A stretch of 53,747 nt of DNA from Chitinophagaceae bacterium (GCA_024643645.1 JAHEMN010000001.1:1-53747), one strand, 5' to 3'; shown: positions 8,722 through 18,597, counted from the stretch's first letter. Made by a program: numbers and translations. The notes: generated from the letters alone by a model not told the origin.

Positions 8722-9199
8722 TCTGATACCGTCAAGAATATTTACAATACTGCAAATTCAGCAGAAAGTTGCACAATGGAGGTTATTGGGAAAAACCATC
8801 GCATTTACAAATGGAGTATTTGACATACTACATAAAGGACATATTTATTCACTCTCTGCTGCGGCTAAAGAAGCTGATTTTTTAATCGTTGGAATAAATG
8901 CAGATGAATCAGTAAAAAGATTAAAAGGAGAATCACGACCAATAAATAATGATGAATCAAGATCAATATTACTGGCCTCATTATTAATGGTAGATGCAGT
9001 TGTTCTATTTGAAGAAGATACTCCTCTTGAACTTATCAAACTGATAATGCCTGATGTATTGATAAAAGGTGGTGATTATACTATTGATCAGATAGCTGGC
9101 GCAAATGAAGTTATTGCTAACGGTGGTCGTGTTGTAATCAATCCTATTCTTGAAGGATTTTCAACAACTTCTATTATTGAAGCTTCTAAAAAGAGTTAA
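8708..9199 (+). CDS. D-glycero-beta-D-manno-heptose 1-phosphate adenylyltransferase-type nucleotidyltransferase
   Basis: A cytidylyltransferase-fold protein with TNGVFDILHKGH (HxGH at residues 42-45 from the TTG start) and a downstream GGDYT block, matching the stand-alone C-terminal domain of HldE (RfaE2). It would activate heptose 1-phosphate to ADP-heptose for lipopolysaccharide core. The frame also has an ATG at 8672, but that would put 50 bases inside the preceding gene and add 12 residues absent from relatives. Starting at TTG 8708 gives an N-terminus of the form MRRxxxIxSRI, as I recall for Bacteroidota homologues, a 163-residue protein and a 14-base overlap. No heptose kinase domain is present. 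Confidence 0.83.
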   Translation: MRRADLIPSRIFTILQIQQKVAQWRLLGKTIAFTNGVFDILHKGHIYSLSAAAKEADFLIVGINADESVKRLKGESRPINNDESRSILLASLLMVDAVVLFEEDTPLELIKLIMPDVLIKGGDYTIDQIAGANEVIANGGRVVINPILEGFSTTSIIEASKKS

Positions 9200-9273
9200 T
9201 AACGTTTTAGAAAAAAACTCAATATCTTACTTTTATTCAAGTATATTTTATTGAGCTCTGAATATTTATATCT

Positions 9274-11370
9274 ATGACACAACACGAAAAAAGAAAATTC
9301 ATTGTAAGAGATTTAAGTTGGCTATCATTCAATGCAAGGGTTTTACAGGAAGCCGCTGATACTTCTGAGCCGCTTAGAGAAAGGATCCGATTTCTCGGAA
9401 TTTTTTCAAATAACATGGATGAATTTTTCAGGGTTCGTGTTGCCACTCTCCGTAGAATGATTCAACTTGGCAATAAGGCAAAAATGCATCTTGAAAATAA
9501 TCCGCAACAGATCATTGACGAAATTCAGATGACCGTTCTGAATCAACAGGGTGAATTCAACAGGATATGGGAAGAATTAAAATTAAAACTAAAAGAACAA
9601 AAAATATATTTACGAACAGAAAAAGAACTTAATGTTGAACAACAAATTTTTGTACGAAATCATTTTGAAGAAGAAGTAAGTTCTGATGTAATTCCTTTAA
9701 TGATTGAGAACATAAGGGACTTTCCGACATTAAGAGATAAATCTATTTTTTTAGGTGTTGTAATGTGGAGAAAGGAAAGCGCCTTAAAAAGAAGATATGC
9801 ATTGATAGAAATTCCAAGCAAGGCGCTTGGCAGATTTACAATTTTACCTTCTCCAAATCCTAATGAACATCATATTATTTTATTGGAAGATATTATACGA
9901 GCCAATCTTCCTGAAATATTCTCCTATTTCGGTTATAATCAATATTCATCACATATTTTCAAAGTTACCCGTGATGCTGAAATAGATATTGATGAAGATA
10001 TTTCAATGGATATCATTCAAAAACTTGAAAAAGGACTAAAGAACAGAAAAAAAGGGCAACCCGTTCGTTTTGTATATGACCGTGAAATGGATCCCGGATT
10101 GTTAGAATATCTTATTAGAAGATTAAATCTTTCGAAAAGAGATAACCTGATACCTGGCGGCCGGATTCATAATTTCAAACATTTTATGGATTTTCCTGAT
10201 CAGGTATTTAAAGAAAAGAAATACAGGAAAAAACCGTTTGATCATCCACTATTATCTGACAACAGGGTATCTGATATAATTCTGAAAGAGGATGTGATGT
10301 TGAATTTTCCTTATCATTCGTTTCTGCCAATGATCAATTTATTAAGAGAAGCAGCTTTTGACCCGGATGTAACAACCATAAAAATCACTTGCTATCGGCT
10401 TGCTAAAAATTCAAAGGTTGTCAATGCACTTATCAATGCGGTAAGAAACGGCAAGGAGGTAATAGTAATGCTAGAATTAAGAGCCCGGTTTGAGGAAGAG
10501 GCAAATATTGAATGGAAAAGCAGGCTCGAAGATGAAGGTGCAAAAGTGCTGATTGAAATTCCTCAACTAAAGGTTCATTCAAAAATATGTTTGATCAAAA
10601 AAAGAACGAAGGACAACAAGTTTGTCATGTATGGATTTGTAAGTACAGGAAATTTAAATGAAAAGACTGCCCGGGTTTATGGAGATCACTGCTTGCTAAC
10701 ATCTAATCAAAAAATAATGGCTGACGTTAACAGGATCTTTAATTTTTTAGGAAACCCTAATTCAGGAATGCATTATCTGAAAGATTGTAAAGTGATATTA
10801 CCCAGCCCTATGTTTGTAAAACAGGAAATGCTTAGACTAATTGATGAAGAAATAAAACAAGCCCGCAAAAAAAAACCTGCAGCTATTACATTAAAAATGA
10901 ATTCTCTTTCTGATGAAGAAATGATTTTAAAACTTTATGAAGCAGCAAAGGCTGGTGTTCAGCTTAAACTTATCATTCGTGGCATTTTTTGTATGCTATC
11001 TGAAAATAAGAAATTTCTAAAACCAGTAAAAGCAATAAGTATAGTTGATGAATACCTTGAACATGCAAGAGTATGGGTGTTTCATAACAGAGGTAAACAA
11101 AAAGTTTATATATCTTCGGCTGACTGGATGACAAGAAATCTTGAACATCGTGTTGAAGCAACTTGCCCAGTATGGGACAACGAATTAAAAAAAGAATTGA
11201 TAGATATTCTTGATATACAATTACAGGATAATGTAAAAGCAAGAGTGCTTGACAATGGATTGAACAATGAATATGTACGTACAACAAAAAAGAAAATCAG
11301 ATCGCAGGTAGAAACTTATAATTACCTGTATAATAAATCAAAAATTCAACGTGAGACTGGCAGCAATTGA
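9274..11370 (+). CDS. ppk1: Polyphosphate kinase 1
   Basis: A 698-residue protein covering the four PPK1 domains: N-terminal helical domain (RDLSWLSFNARVLQEA), head domain, and two phospholipase D-like C-terminal domains. It would reversibly polymerise phosphate from ATP. The autophosphorylated histidine is expected at His435 (KVHSKICL). His597 (EYLEHARVW) is also conserved, and SSADWMTRNLEHRVE is the usual C-terminal block. The second His of many PPK1 proteins (in the form YxHxxTGN) is Phe455 here (YGFVSTGN). Its last 20 bases overlap the GTG start of the exopolyphosphatase gene, so synthesis and breakdown enzymes are translationally linked. Confidence 0.95.
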   Translation: MTQHEKRKFIVRDLSWLSFNARVLQEAADTSEPLRERIRFLGIFSNNMDEFFRVRVATLRRMIQLGNKAKMHLENNPQQIIDEIQMTVLNQQGEFNRIWEELKLKLKEQKIYLRTEKELNVEQQIFVRNHFEEEVSSDVIPLMIENIRDFPTLRDKSIFLGVVMWRKESALKRRYALIEIPSKALGRFTILPSPNPNEHHIILLEDIIRANLPEIFSYFGYNQYSSHIFKVTRDAEIDIDEDISMDIIQKLEKGLKNRKKGQPVRFVYDREMDPGLLEYLIRRLNLSKRDNLIPGGRIHNFKHFMDFPDQVFKEKKYRKKPFDHPLLSDNRVSDIILKEDVMLNFPYHSFLPMINLLREAAFDPDVTTIKITCYRLAKNSKVVNALINAVRNGKEVIVMLELRARFEEEANIEWKSRLEDEGAKVLIEIPQLKVHSKICLIKKRTKDNKFVMYGFVSTGNLNEKTARVYGDHCLLTSNQKIMADVNRIFNFLGNPNSGMHYLKDCKVILPSPMFVKQEMLRLIDEEIKQARKKKPAAITLKMNSLSDEEMILKLYEAAKAGVQLKLIIRGIFCMLSENKKFLKPVKAISIVDEYLEHARVWVFHNRGKQKVYISSADWMTRNLEHRVEATCPVWDNELKKELIDILDIQLQDNVKARVLDNGLNNEYVRTTKKKIRSQVETYNYLYNKSKIQRETGSN

Positions 11371-12247
11371 TATAGGAAGCAACGCAGCAAGATTATTAAT
11401 AACTGATGTTATTTCAGGGCCGCAAGGAACAAAAGAATTTATAAAAGTTGCATTGGTAAGAGTTCCGTTACGTCTTGGTTTTGATGTTTTTGATAAAGGT
11501 GAAATTTCTCCGACAAAAGCTGAAAACATTCTCAAAACAATTAAAGCCTACAAACTTTTATTGGAAGTTTATGATGTAAAAAATGTAAAGGCTTGTGCTA
11601 CTTCTGCAATGCGAGATGCAGTTAACTCCCGTGAAATAATAAATAAAGTATTAGAGGAAACAGGAATAGAAATTGAGATTATCAGCGGTAATGAAGAAGC
11701 TTCTCTGATCTATGAAAATCATATTGCAGAAAATATGGCTGATTCTGAATCCTATCTTTATATAGATGTTGGCGGAGGAAGTACAGAATTAACTTTTTTC
11801 AGTGACAATAAGTTAGTCTTTAAAGAATCCTTTAATATCGGCACCATACGTCTTTTAAAGAACCAGGTAACAGAAGCTTCCTGGGATAAAATGAAAGAAT
11901 TCATATCCAAAAAAACAAAAGGTTATCATCATGTAACCGCTATTGGTTCTGGTGGAAATATCAATAAAGTATTTTCAATATCTAAAAGAAAAGAAGGAAA
12001 GGCTTTATCGCTTAGTACTTTGAGAGATTATTATAAAGAATTCAATAACCTTTCAGTTTCTCAAAGAATCAGTTTATATAAATTAAGAGAAGATAGAGCT
12101 GATGTTATTGTTCCAGCGTTACTCATATATATTAATGTGATGCGCTGGTCCGACGCAGATCAAATATATGTACCTAAAATCGGGTTAGCGGATGGTTTGA
12201 TCCATAATTTATATGATGAAGTAAGATTAAGGAATATTGAAGTTTGA
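11351..12247 (+). CDS. Ppx/GppA family phosphatase (exopolyphosphatase)
   Basis: A 298-residue actin-fold phosphatase comprising only the two core domains of the Ppx/GppA family. Phosphate-1 motif AAIDIGSNAARLLI is at the N-terminus; phosphate-2 motif YIDVGGGSTEL is near residue 140; GSGGNINK follows in the second half. It would release phosphate from polyphosphate or hydrolyse pppGpp. The HD-like C-terminal domains of longer Ppx proteins are missing, as in many short members. The start is GTG, 20 bases inside ppk1. Being coupled to ppk1 favours exopolyphosphatase over guanosine pentaphosphatase. Confidence 0.88.
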   Translation: MRLAAIDIGSNAARLLITDVISGPQGTKEFIKVALVRVPLRLGFDVFDKGEISPTKAENILKTIKAYKLLLEVYDVKNVKACATSAMRDAVNSREIINKVLEETGIEIEIISGNEEASLIYENHIAENMADSESYLYIDVGGGSTELTFFSDNKLVFKESFNIGTIRLLKNQVTEASWDKMKEFISKKTKGYHHVTAIGSGGNINKVFSISKRKEGKALSLSTLRDYYKEFNNLSVSQRISLYKLREDRADVIVPALLIYINVMRWSDADQIYVPKIGLADGLIHNLYDEVRLRNIEV

Positions 12248-12279
12248 ACTAATAAAAATATTTTTAATAAATAACACAG

Positions 12280-13095
12280 ATGTCTGAAAATACTGAAGCA
12301 AAAAAAGTTACTACGCATACTTTGCAAATGATGAAAACATCAGGTGAAAAGATCACAATGCTTACAGCATATGACTATTCATTCGCAAAATTGATTGACT
12401 CAGCAGGTATTGATGTTATTCTTGTTGGTGATTCTGCTTCAAATGTAATGGCAGGTCATGAAACAACATTACCAATTACGCTAGATCAAATGATCTATCA
12501 TGCTTCTTCAGTTATCAGGGGCATTAGCAGATGTTTGGTTGTAGTAGATCTTCCCTTTGGTTCTTACCAGTCAAATTCAGATATTGCATTGGCTTCAGCC
12601 ATCAGAATCATGAAAGAATCTGGCGGACATTCTATTAAACTTGAAGGTGGAGAAGAAGTGCTTGACTCAATTAAAAAAATAGTTTCTGCTGGTATTCCCG
12701 TAATGGGGCACCTTGGTCTTACCCCTCAATCAATTTATAAATTCGGTACATATACTGTCAGAGCAAAAGAGACAGACGAAGCCAATAAATTAAGAAAAGA
12801 TGCCAAACTTCTGGAAGAAGCAGGTTGTTTTGCAATTGTACTTGAAAAAATTCCTGCAGTATTAGCCAAAGAAGTTTCAAAAAGTATTTCTATACCAACA
12901 ATTGGTATTGGTGCAGGAGGAGATTGTGATGGCCAGGTATTGGTTATGCATGATATGCTGGGTATCAATACAGAATTTAAGCCCCGATTTCTACGTCAAT
13001 ATCTAAATATTCATGATCAGGCCACTAAAGCTGTCCAGCAATATATACAAGATGTTAAATCGAATGATTTCCCTAATGTTCATGAACAATACTGA
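12280..13095 (+). CDS. panB: 3-methyl-2-oxobutanoate hydroxymethyltransferase
   Basis: A 271-residue TIM-barrel enzyme that transfers a hydroxymethyl group from methylenetetrahydrofolate to 2-oxoisovalerate, giving ketopantoate. Family blocks are [28 protein letters not shown] (metal and substrate site), [16 protein letters not shown] and [15 protein letters not shown]. Length is normal. It lies 32 bases after the phosphatase gene, so it may share the ppk1-ppx transcript. Together with panC at 6805 it covers two of the steps to pantothenate. Confidence 0.95.
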   Translation: MSENTEAKKVTTHTLQMMKTSGEKITMLTAYDYSFAKLIDSAGIDVILVGDSASNVMAGHETTLPITLDQMIYHASSVIRGISRCLVVVDLPFGSYQSNSDIALASAIRIMKESGGHSIKLEGGEEVLDSIKKIVSAGIPVMGHLGLTPQSIYKFGTYTVRAKETDEANKLRKDAKLLEEAGCFAIVLEKIPAVLAKEVSKSISIPTIGIGAGGDCDGQVLVMHDMLGINTEFKPRFLRQYLNIHDQATKAVQQYIQDVKSNDFPNVHEQY

Positions 13096-13151
13096 TTGTC
13101 AGACACTTGTCATTAATCATCACTTCTTTTTAAACAATCATTTCATACGGC

Positions 13152-13159
13152 TATTTTTG
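13152..13159 (+). promoter_or_regulatory. Candidate -7 box upstream of the TonB-dependent receptor
   Basis: TATTTTTG matches TAnnTTTG and lies 16 bases before the ATG at 13176. A T run near 13127-13131 sits at the right distance for a degenerate -33 element. Confidence 0.4.
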
Positions 13160-13175
13160 CGGCCAAAATAAATGC

Positions 13176-15095
13176 ATGCAGATTTTAATTCGAATAATAA
13201 GTACTCTGATTCTTTCCTTTTTAAGTTCACAGATTATAGCACAAATAAAAGATATTGAATTAGAAAATATAACTATAAGTGCCAGCTTGCTTGAACAACA
13301 ACAAAAAGAAACGGGAAGAAATATCACTACTATAAAGGGAGAGACTTTTTATTCATTACCAGTAAATTCAATCGATGAGCTTTTGCGGTATGTACCCGGA
13401 GTAGAAGTTCAACAAAGAGGTCCGCAAGGTTCACAAAGCAATATCATATTAAGGGGAGGTACGTTTCAACAGGTATTGGTAATTATTGATGGCGTTAAAT
13501 TAAACGACCCAATTACCGGCCATTTCAATAGCTATATCCCAATTCATCCTTCTGAAATCGAAAGAATAGAAGTATTAAAAGGTGCGGCTTCTGCCATTTA
13601 TGGATCAGAAGCTGTTGGTGGTGTTATCAATATCATTACAAAAACATTTGCCGGAAAAATTGAGAATAGAAAAAGACTTCGAACTACTCTGATTACGGGT
13701 GAAAACAGCTTAATAAACGCCGGTACTCATTTTCAATATGCAAAGAATAGTTCTTCATTTGCAGCAGGTATCTATACCAATAATGCTGATGGAGAACAAT
13801 TAAGGGGGACAACTGGTTTTTTTCATTTAACAACAGCCAATCTTTCCTATTCACATTTATTTAAAAATAGTTGGCGGGTAAGTATTCGTGGTACCGCTGA
13901 CTTCAGGAAATTCAATGCACAAAATTATTTTACCACTTTTGCAAGTGATACAGCAAATGAAAAAGTAAATTCGATCTCGAGCCAGATAAATATCAATAAA
14001 AAGACAAAGACCGGATTATTGAATATTGATCTGGGATATAAAAAATTAAGGGATCAGTTCTGGTTTCGTCCTGCTGCAACACCAAACGATAACAGATCAA
14101 ATTTATATACTGCCCAGGTTTATTATAACTGGAATATCAATAATAAAAACAGCATCACACCGGGAGTGCAGTTCATTGAAAGAAAAATTGAATCCAATGA
14201 CAGGGGAAACCATAGCATTGCCCATATTGCTTTCTACACTATTTTTAGACAGGAAATTGCAAATAACATTTTCTTGAATGAAAGTTTACGTCTGGATTGG
14301 GATGAACGATATGGTGCAGTTTTAATACCACAAATAAATTTTGCATGGACCCCTTCTCAATTAACTATCCGTGCATCTGCAGGTAAATCAATCAGGGATG
14401 CAGATTTTACTGAACGATTCAATAATTATAATAAGCCACTGGTAACAAGTGGTACTATTGGAAATCCTGATCTTGAAACTGAACAATCGTGGAACTTTGA
14501 AATTGGCGCAGATTATCAAATTCAAAAAGGATTGCAGTTACATTCTACCGTGTTTTACAGAAACCATACCGGATTGATCGATTATGCCCCTACCCCTTAT
14601 AGCCAGATGCCAAGAAAAGTCAATCTGATACCAACCGGAACATACTCCCTTGCAAAAAATATAGAAAGTGTAAAAACAACAGGAGTTGAATTTGATGCTG
14701 CATACAATAAAAGATTTGATCAGAAAAGCAGTCTCCATTTAATAGTGGGTTATACCTGGATAAATTCAAAAAACGATGACAGTATACCCTCTTTTTACAT
14801 TTCTTCTCATGCAAAACACCTGATCAATTTTACAACTATCATTAATTACAAGTCTTTTTTCATTTCAGCCGCCCTATTATTCAAAAACAGGAACGAAAGA
14901 AAAGCAGCTTCAATTGGAGCTGAAATAACCCCTTCTTATTTTTTGATCAACACTAAAATCGGATATCTTTTACCAAAAGAAAAAGGAAAACTTTTTGTTC
15001 AAGCTGATAATTTACTGAATACTACATATAGCGACTTATTAGGTGCCCGCATGCCCGGAAGATGGTTATCAGGTGGAATTGAAATAACTTTGTGA
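13176..15095 (+). CDS. TonB-dependent outer-membrane receptor (BtuB/CirA type)
   Basis: A 639-residue outer-membrane protein with a signal peptide (ILSFLSSQIIAQ), no carboxypeptidase-like N-domain, a plug domain (residues about 40-150) and a 22-strand type barrel. Plug marks are SIDELLRYVPGVEVQQRG, NIILRGGTFQQVLVIIDG and EIERIEVLKGAASAIYGSEAVGGVINI. The barrel end has LFVQADNLLNTTYSDLLG. The lack of the SusC-type N-domain and the short length point to uptake of a cobalamin- or siderophore-like ligand rather than a glycan, but the ligand cannot be read from sequence. The ALDH7 gene begins 15 bases after its stop. Confidence 0.9.
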   Translation: MQILIRIISTLILSFLSSQIIAQIKDIELENITISASLLEQQQKETGRNITTIKGETFYSLPVNSIDELLRYVPGVEVQQRGPQGSQSNIILRGGTFQQVLVIIDGVKLNDPITGHFNSYIPIHPSEIERIEVLKGAASAIYGSEAVGGVINIITKTFAGKIENRKRLRTTLITGENSLINAGTHFQYAKNSSSFAAGIYTNNADGEQLRGTTGFFHLTTANLSYSHLFKNSWRVSIRGTADFRKFNAQNYFTTFASDTANEKVNSISSQININKKTKTGLLNIDLGYKKLRDQFWFRPAATPNDNRSNLYTAQVYYNWNINNKNSITPGVQFIERKIESNDRGNHSIAHIAFYTIFRQEIANNIFLNESLRLDWDERYGAVLIPQINFAWTPSQLTIRASAGKSIRDADFTERFNNYNKPLVTSGTIGNPDLETEQSWNFEIGADYQIQKGLQLHSTVFYRNHTGLIDYAPTPYSQMPRKVNLIPTGTYSLAKNIESVKTTGVEFDAAYNKRFDQKSSLHLIVGYTWINSKNDDSIPSFYISSHAKHLINFTTIINYKSFFISAALLFKNRNERKAASIGAEITPSYFLINTKIGYLLPKEKGKLFVQADNLLNTTYSDLLGARMPGRWLSGGIEITL

Positions 15096-15110
15096 TCTTA
15101 ATTTATTACT

Positions 15111-16634
15111 ATGGATTTTCTAAAATCACTGAACATTGAAAGCAGGAATAATGGAGTAAGTACTGGAACAGAATGGATTGATTCTGCAGGAGAAATTATA
15201 GATTCATATTCCCCGGTTAATGGAAAAAAGATAGCATCTGTAATTGCAACTGATAAAGCAGGATATGAAACAGTAATCAATAAAGCTCAGGAAGCATTTA
15301 AAACCTGGAGATTAACCCCTGCTCCCCAACGTGGAGAAATTGTAAGGCAAGTTGCTGATGCATTAAGAACCAATAAAGAAGATCTTGGAAAACTGGTATC
15401 CTATGAAATGGGTAAGAGTTTACAGGAAGGCTTAGGTGAAGTTCAGGAGATGATTGATATATGTGATTTTGCAGTTGGTTTATCAAGACAATTATATGGA
15501 CTTACAATGCATAGTGAACGACCAGGTCACAGAATGTATGAACAATATCATCCGCTGGGAATTGTAGGTATCATATCGGCATTTAATTTTCCTGTTGCTG
15601 TATGGAGCTGGAATGCAATGCTAGCCTGGGTTTGTGGTGATGTTTGTATATGGAAACCTTCTGAAAAAACTCCTCTATGCGGAATAGCCTGTCAAAATAT
15701 TATTACTGAAGTATTCAGAAAAAATAATGTACCTGAAGGTGTAAGTGGACTTATTATTGGTGGCCGGGAAGTTGGGGAATGGATGGCAAACGATACTAGA
15801 ATTCCATTGATCTCTGCAACAGGTTCAACTAGAATGGGTAAAGCTGTTGGTGGAGCTGTTGGTGCCAGATTGGGAAGGGCACTTTTAGAACTTGGAGGGA
15901 ACAATGCAATTATAATTTCAAAAGATGCAGATATCGATATTGCAGTATTAGGATCTTTATTCGGTGCTGTTGGCACTGCAGGCCAACGATGCACCAGTAC
16001 AAGAAGGTTAATTATTCATGAAGACATCTATGAATCAATAAAGAATAAATTAGTCAGTGCTTATCATCAATTACGAATAGGTGATCCGCTTGATCAAAAT
16101 AATCATGTAGGGCCGTTAATTGATAAAGATGCTGTGCAGATGTATCTGGACACTATTGAAAAATGTAAAACTGAAGGGGGTGTTTTTGTCGTTGAGGGAG
16201 GTGTACTATCTGGACCGGGTTATGAAAGTGGCTGCTATGTAAAACCTTGTATTGCTGAAGCAAAACCTGGCTATCAGATTGTGCAGCATGAAACATTTGC
16301 TCCTATCCTGTATTTATTAAAATATAAAACGATTGATGAAGCAATAGCCATACAAAATGGAGTTCCTCAAGGATTATCTTCATCTATCATGACCCTTAAT
16401 TTGCGGGAAGAAGAGCAATTCCTTTCTAGTGCCGGTAGTGACTGTGGTATCGCTAATGTAAACATCGGTACTTCTGGGGCAGAAATCGGGGGTGCCTTTG
16501 GAGGTGAAAAAGAGACCGGAGGTGGCCGAGAAAGTGGCAGCGATGCCTGGAAAGTATATATGCGCCGGCAAACTAATACAATCAATTACAGTACCTCTTT
16601 ACCATTAGCACAAGGGATCAAATTTGATGTATAA
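15111..16634 (+). CDS. Aldehyde dehydrogenase family 7 (alpha-aminoadipic semialdehyde dehydrogenase-like)
   Basis: A 507-residue NAD-dependent aldehyde dehydrogenase. It has GIISAFNFPVAVWSWN and CIWKPSEKTPL (cofactor binding), general-base Glu260 (LLELGGNNA) and nucleophile Cys294 (GTAGQRCTSTRR). The QRCTSTRRL surroundings and the C-terminal GGAFGGEKETGGGRESGSDAW block match the ALDH7/antiquitin group, which oxidises 2-aminoadipate 6-semialdehyde in lysine breakdown. Length is typical. No other lysine-degradation gene is visible. It follows the TonB-dependent receptor by 15 bases, so the two are probably cotranscribed although I know of no functional link. Confidence 0.9.
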   Translation: MDFLKSLNIESRNNGVSTGTEWIDSAGEIIDSYSPVNGKKIASVIATDKAGYETVINKAQEAFKTWRLTPAPQRGEIVRQVADALRTNKEDLGKLVSYEMGKSLQEGLGEVQEMIDICDFAVGLSRQLYGLTMHSERPGHRMYEQYHPLGIVGIISAFNFPVAVWSWNAMLAWVCGDVCIWKPSEKTPLCGIACQNIITEVFRKNNVPEGVSGLIIGGREVGEWMANDTRIPLISATGSTRMGKAVGGAVGARLGRALLELGGNNAIIISKDADIDIAVLGSLFGAVGTAGQRCTSTRRLIIHEDIYESIKNKLVSAYHQLRIGDPLDQNNHVGPLIDKDAVQMYLDTIEKCKTEGGVFVVEGGVLSGPGYESGCYVKPCIAEAKPGYQIVQHETFAPILYLLKYKTIDEAIAIQNGVPQGLSSSIMTLNLREEEQFLSSAGSDCGIANVNIGTSGAEIGGAFGGEKETGGGRESGSDAWKVYMRRQTNTINYSTSLPLAQGIKFDV

Positions 16635-16800
16635 AACCTTAAAATTTGATCATCAGCTCCTTACGGGCAACCTTTTAATATTACCGTCCGTCAAAAAAAT
16701 CATAAAACCGAACAAAGGGATAGCTAATCCTGTATAATGTATGAATGGTAATGATTATTTTTACGCCTATACCAATTTTGCAGATAAATTAAAACAACAT

Positions 16801-18465
16801 ATGAATAAAAATTTCAAGAGTATTACTTTATTTTTTACCGCTGCCCTCTTTTCATTTTTTGTATTTGGGCAAGATGTGCCAAAAGGATGGCATTTGATGG
16901 ACAAAGAAAAAAGTGGTTTTTATGGCATCAGTATGGACAAAGCATACGATTTTGTAAAATCTAAAAATCTTAAAAGCAATACCGTAATTGTAGCAGTTAT
17001 TGATTCCGGTATTGACACCCTGCATGAAGATCTAAAAGCTGTTCTCTGGAAAAATCCAAAAGAAATTCCAGGTAATGGAATTGATGATGACAAAAACGGA
17101 TACGTTGATGATGTATATGGATGGAATTTTATTGGCGGCAGAGATAATAATAATGTAACTAAGGACTCCTACGAAGCAGTCAGGGTTTATCATAATTTAC
17201 GTTCAAAGTATGAAGACAAAAAGATTGATAAATCTACCCTTTCTCCTGAAGAATTATACCAATACGAATTGTGGGAAAGAGCAAAAGATGAAATTGTTGG
17301 TGAGGTCAACCCAATGGAAGTAATTCAGATAAGAAGAATGTCGAAAATGATGGTGACGGGTGATTCCATCATCAGAAAGGAAATAAAAAAAGAAGAATAC
17401 AATTGTAAGGATCTGGAAAATTTTGCTACAGAAAATGCAGAAGCTCAGAAAGTAAAGGATGTATTGATCAGAATTTGCAAAGGCAATGACAATGATGAAA
17501 TATCAAACCAGATGATCCTTGATCAGCTACAGTCAGACCTTAACAAAATGGAAGCATCTGATATTGCTCCTGTTAATTATCGTGGAGATGTTGTAAAAGA
17601 TAATTACTACGACTATAATGATAAATTTTATGGTAATAACGATGTTATGGTTAGCAACAAAGCTGCATTACATGGCACCCATGTTTCCGGAATCATTGCA
17701 GCAGATCGTAAAAATGGAATAGGAATGGATGGTGTTGCAGATAATGTAAAGATCATGAGCCTCCGTGCAGTACCTGATGGTGATGAACATGATAAAGATA
17801 TAGCCTTAGCAATTCATTATGCAGTTGATAATGGAGCACAGGTAATCAATATGAGTTTTGGTAAAGGATATTCACCAGAAAAAAAGTGGGTGGATGATGC
17901 AGTACGATATGCAGAAAGCAAAGGTGTATTGCTTATACATGCTGCAGGAAATGATGCAAAAAATCTTGATACTTCTTATAACTTTCCAACCCCTAATTTC
18001 TTAGATGGAAAAAACCCTTCTAATTGGATCACTGTTGGTGCAAGCGGCGATCCTAAAGCAGGAGGATTAACTGCAAGTTTTTCCAATTACGGAAAAAAAG
18101 AAGTTGATGTATTTGCTCCAGGTGTAAAAATTTATGCAACAGTACCTGGGGGCGATACTTATCAAAATCTACAAGGTACAAGTATGGCATCTCCTGTAGT
18201 AGCAGGCCTTGCCGCAATGATACTTGAATATTTCCCTTCATTAAGCGCTGCTCAGGTTAAAATGGTCATTGAAAAATCTGCTCAAAAACCTGGTATGAAA
18301 GTAAATAACCCCGGAACTGATGAAATGGAAAATCTTGATGAATTATGCAGATCAGGTGGTATCATTAATGCATATGCTGCAGTTAAGCTGGCATCTACAT
18401 TAAAGGGAGAAAGAAATATCTCAGTAAAAACAGATTCAAAAGTCTCACCAAAGAAAAAAAACTAA
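16801..18465 (+). CDS. Secreted S8 (subtilisin-like) serine peptidase with large insertion
   Basis: The frame opens at 16741, but the ATG at 16801 gives a clean signal peptide (Lys/Asn start, hydrophobic run, FGQ cleavage region) and a 554-residue protein. The catalytic triad is Asp68 (VIDSGID), His291 (HGTHVSG) and Ser461 (GTSMASP), with oxyanion Asn384 (HAAGND). The Asp-His gap is about 220 residues, against about 30 in subtilisin. It contains a likely calcium-type loop (NGIDDDKNGYVDD) and a charged helical insert. No T9SS sorting domain is seen at the C-terminus, which ends in a Lys-rich tail. It is probably periplasmic or secreted, with its own terminator. Confidence 0.92.
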   Translation: MNKNFKSITLFFTAALFSFFVFGQDVPKGWHLMDKEKSGFYGISMDKAYDFVKSKNLKSNTVIVAVIDSGIDTLHEDLKAVLWKNPKEIPGNGIDDDKNGYVDDVYGWNFIGGRDNNNVTKDSYEAVRVYHNLRSKYEDKKIDKSTLSPEELYQYELWERAKDEIVGEVNPMEVIQIRRMSKMMVTGDSIIRKEIKKEEYNCKDLENFATENAEAQKVKDVLIRICKGNDNDEISNQMILDQLQSDLNKMEASDIAPVNYRGDVVKDNYYDYNDKFYGNNDVMVSNKAALHGTHVSGIIAADRKNGIGMDGVADNVKIMSLRAVPDGDEHDKDIALAIHYAVDNGAQVINMSFGKGYSPEKKWVDDAVRYAESKGVLLIHAAGNDAKNLDTSYNFPTPNFLDGKNPSNWITVGASGDPKAGGLTASFSNYGKKEVDVFAPGVKIYATVPGGDTYQNLQGTSMASPVVAGLAAMILEYFPSLSAAQVKMVIEKSAQKPGMKVNNPGTDEMENLDELCRSGGIINAYAAVKLASTLKGERNISVKTDSKVSPKKKN

Positions 18466-18487
18466 ATAAACCATGATATTTTAATAC

Positions 18488-18515
18488 CCCCGCAAATTGC
18501 GGGGTTATTTTTTTG
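18488..18515 (+). terminator. Terminator of the S8 peptidase gene
   Basis: CCCCGCA / TGCGGGG stem (18488-18494 and 18498-18504) with a three-base loop, followed by TTATTTTTTT, 22 bases after the stop codon. Confidence 0.85.
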
Positions 18516-18597
18516 ATATAAGTATATTATGGTGTTTTACTATAATTTCTGGCTAAACTTGGTTAAATTGCAGATCACTGTAACTAAAATTATTGGA

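Noticed and set aside
16741-16800. Upstream ATG of the S8 peptidase frame
   Set aside because: It would put 20 hydrophilic residues before a clear signal peptide.
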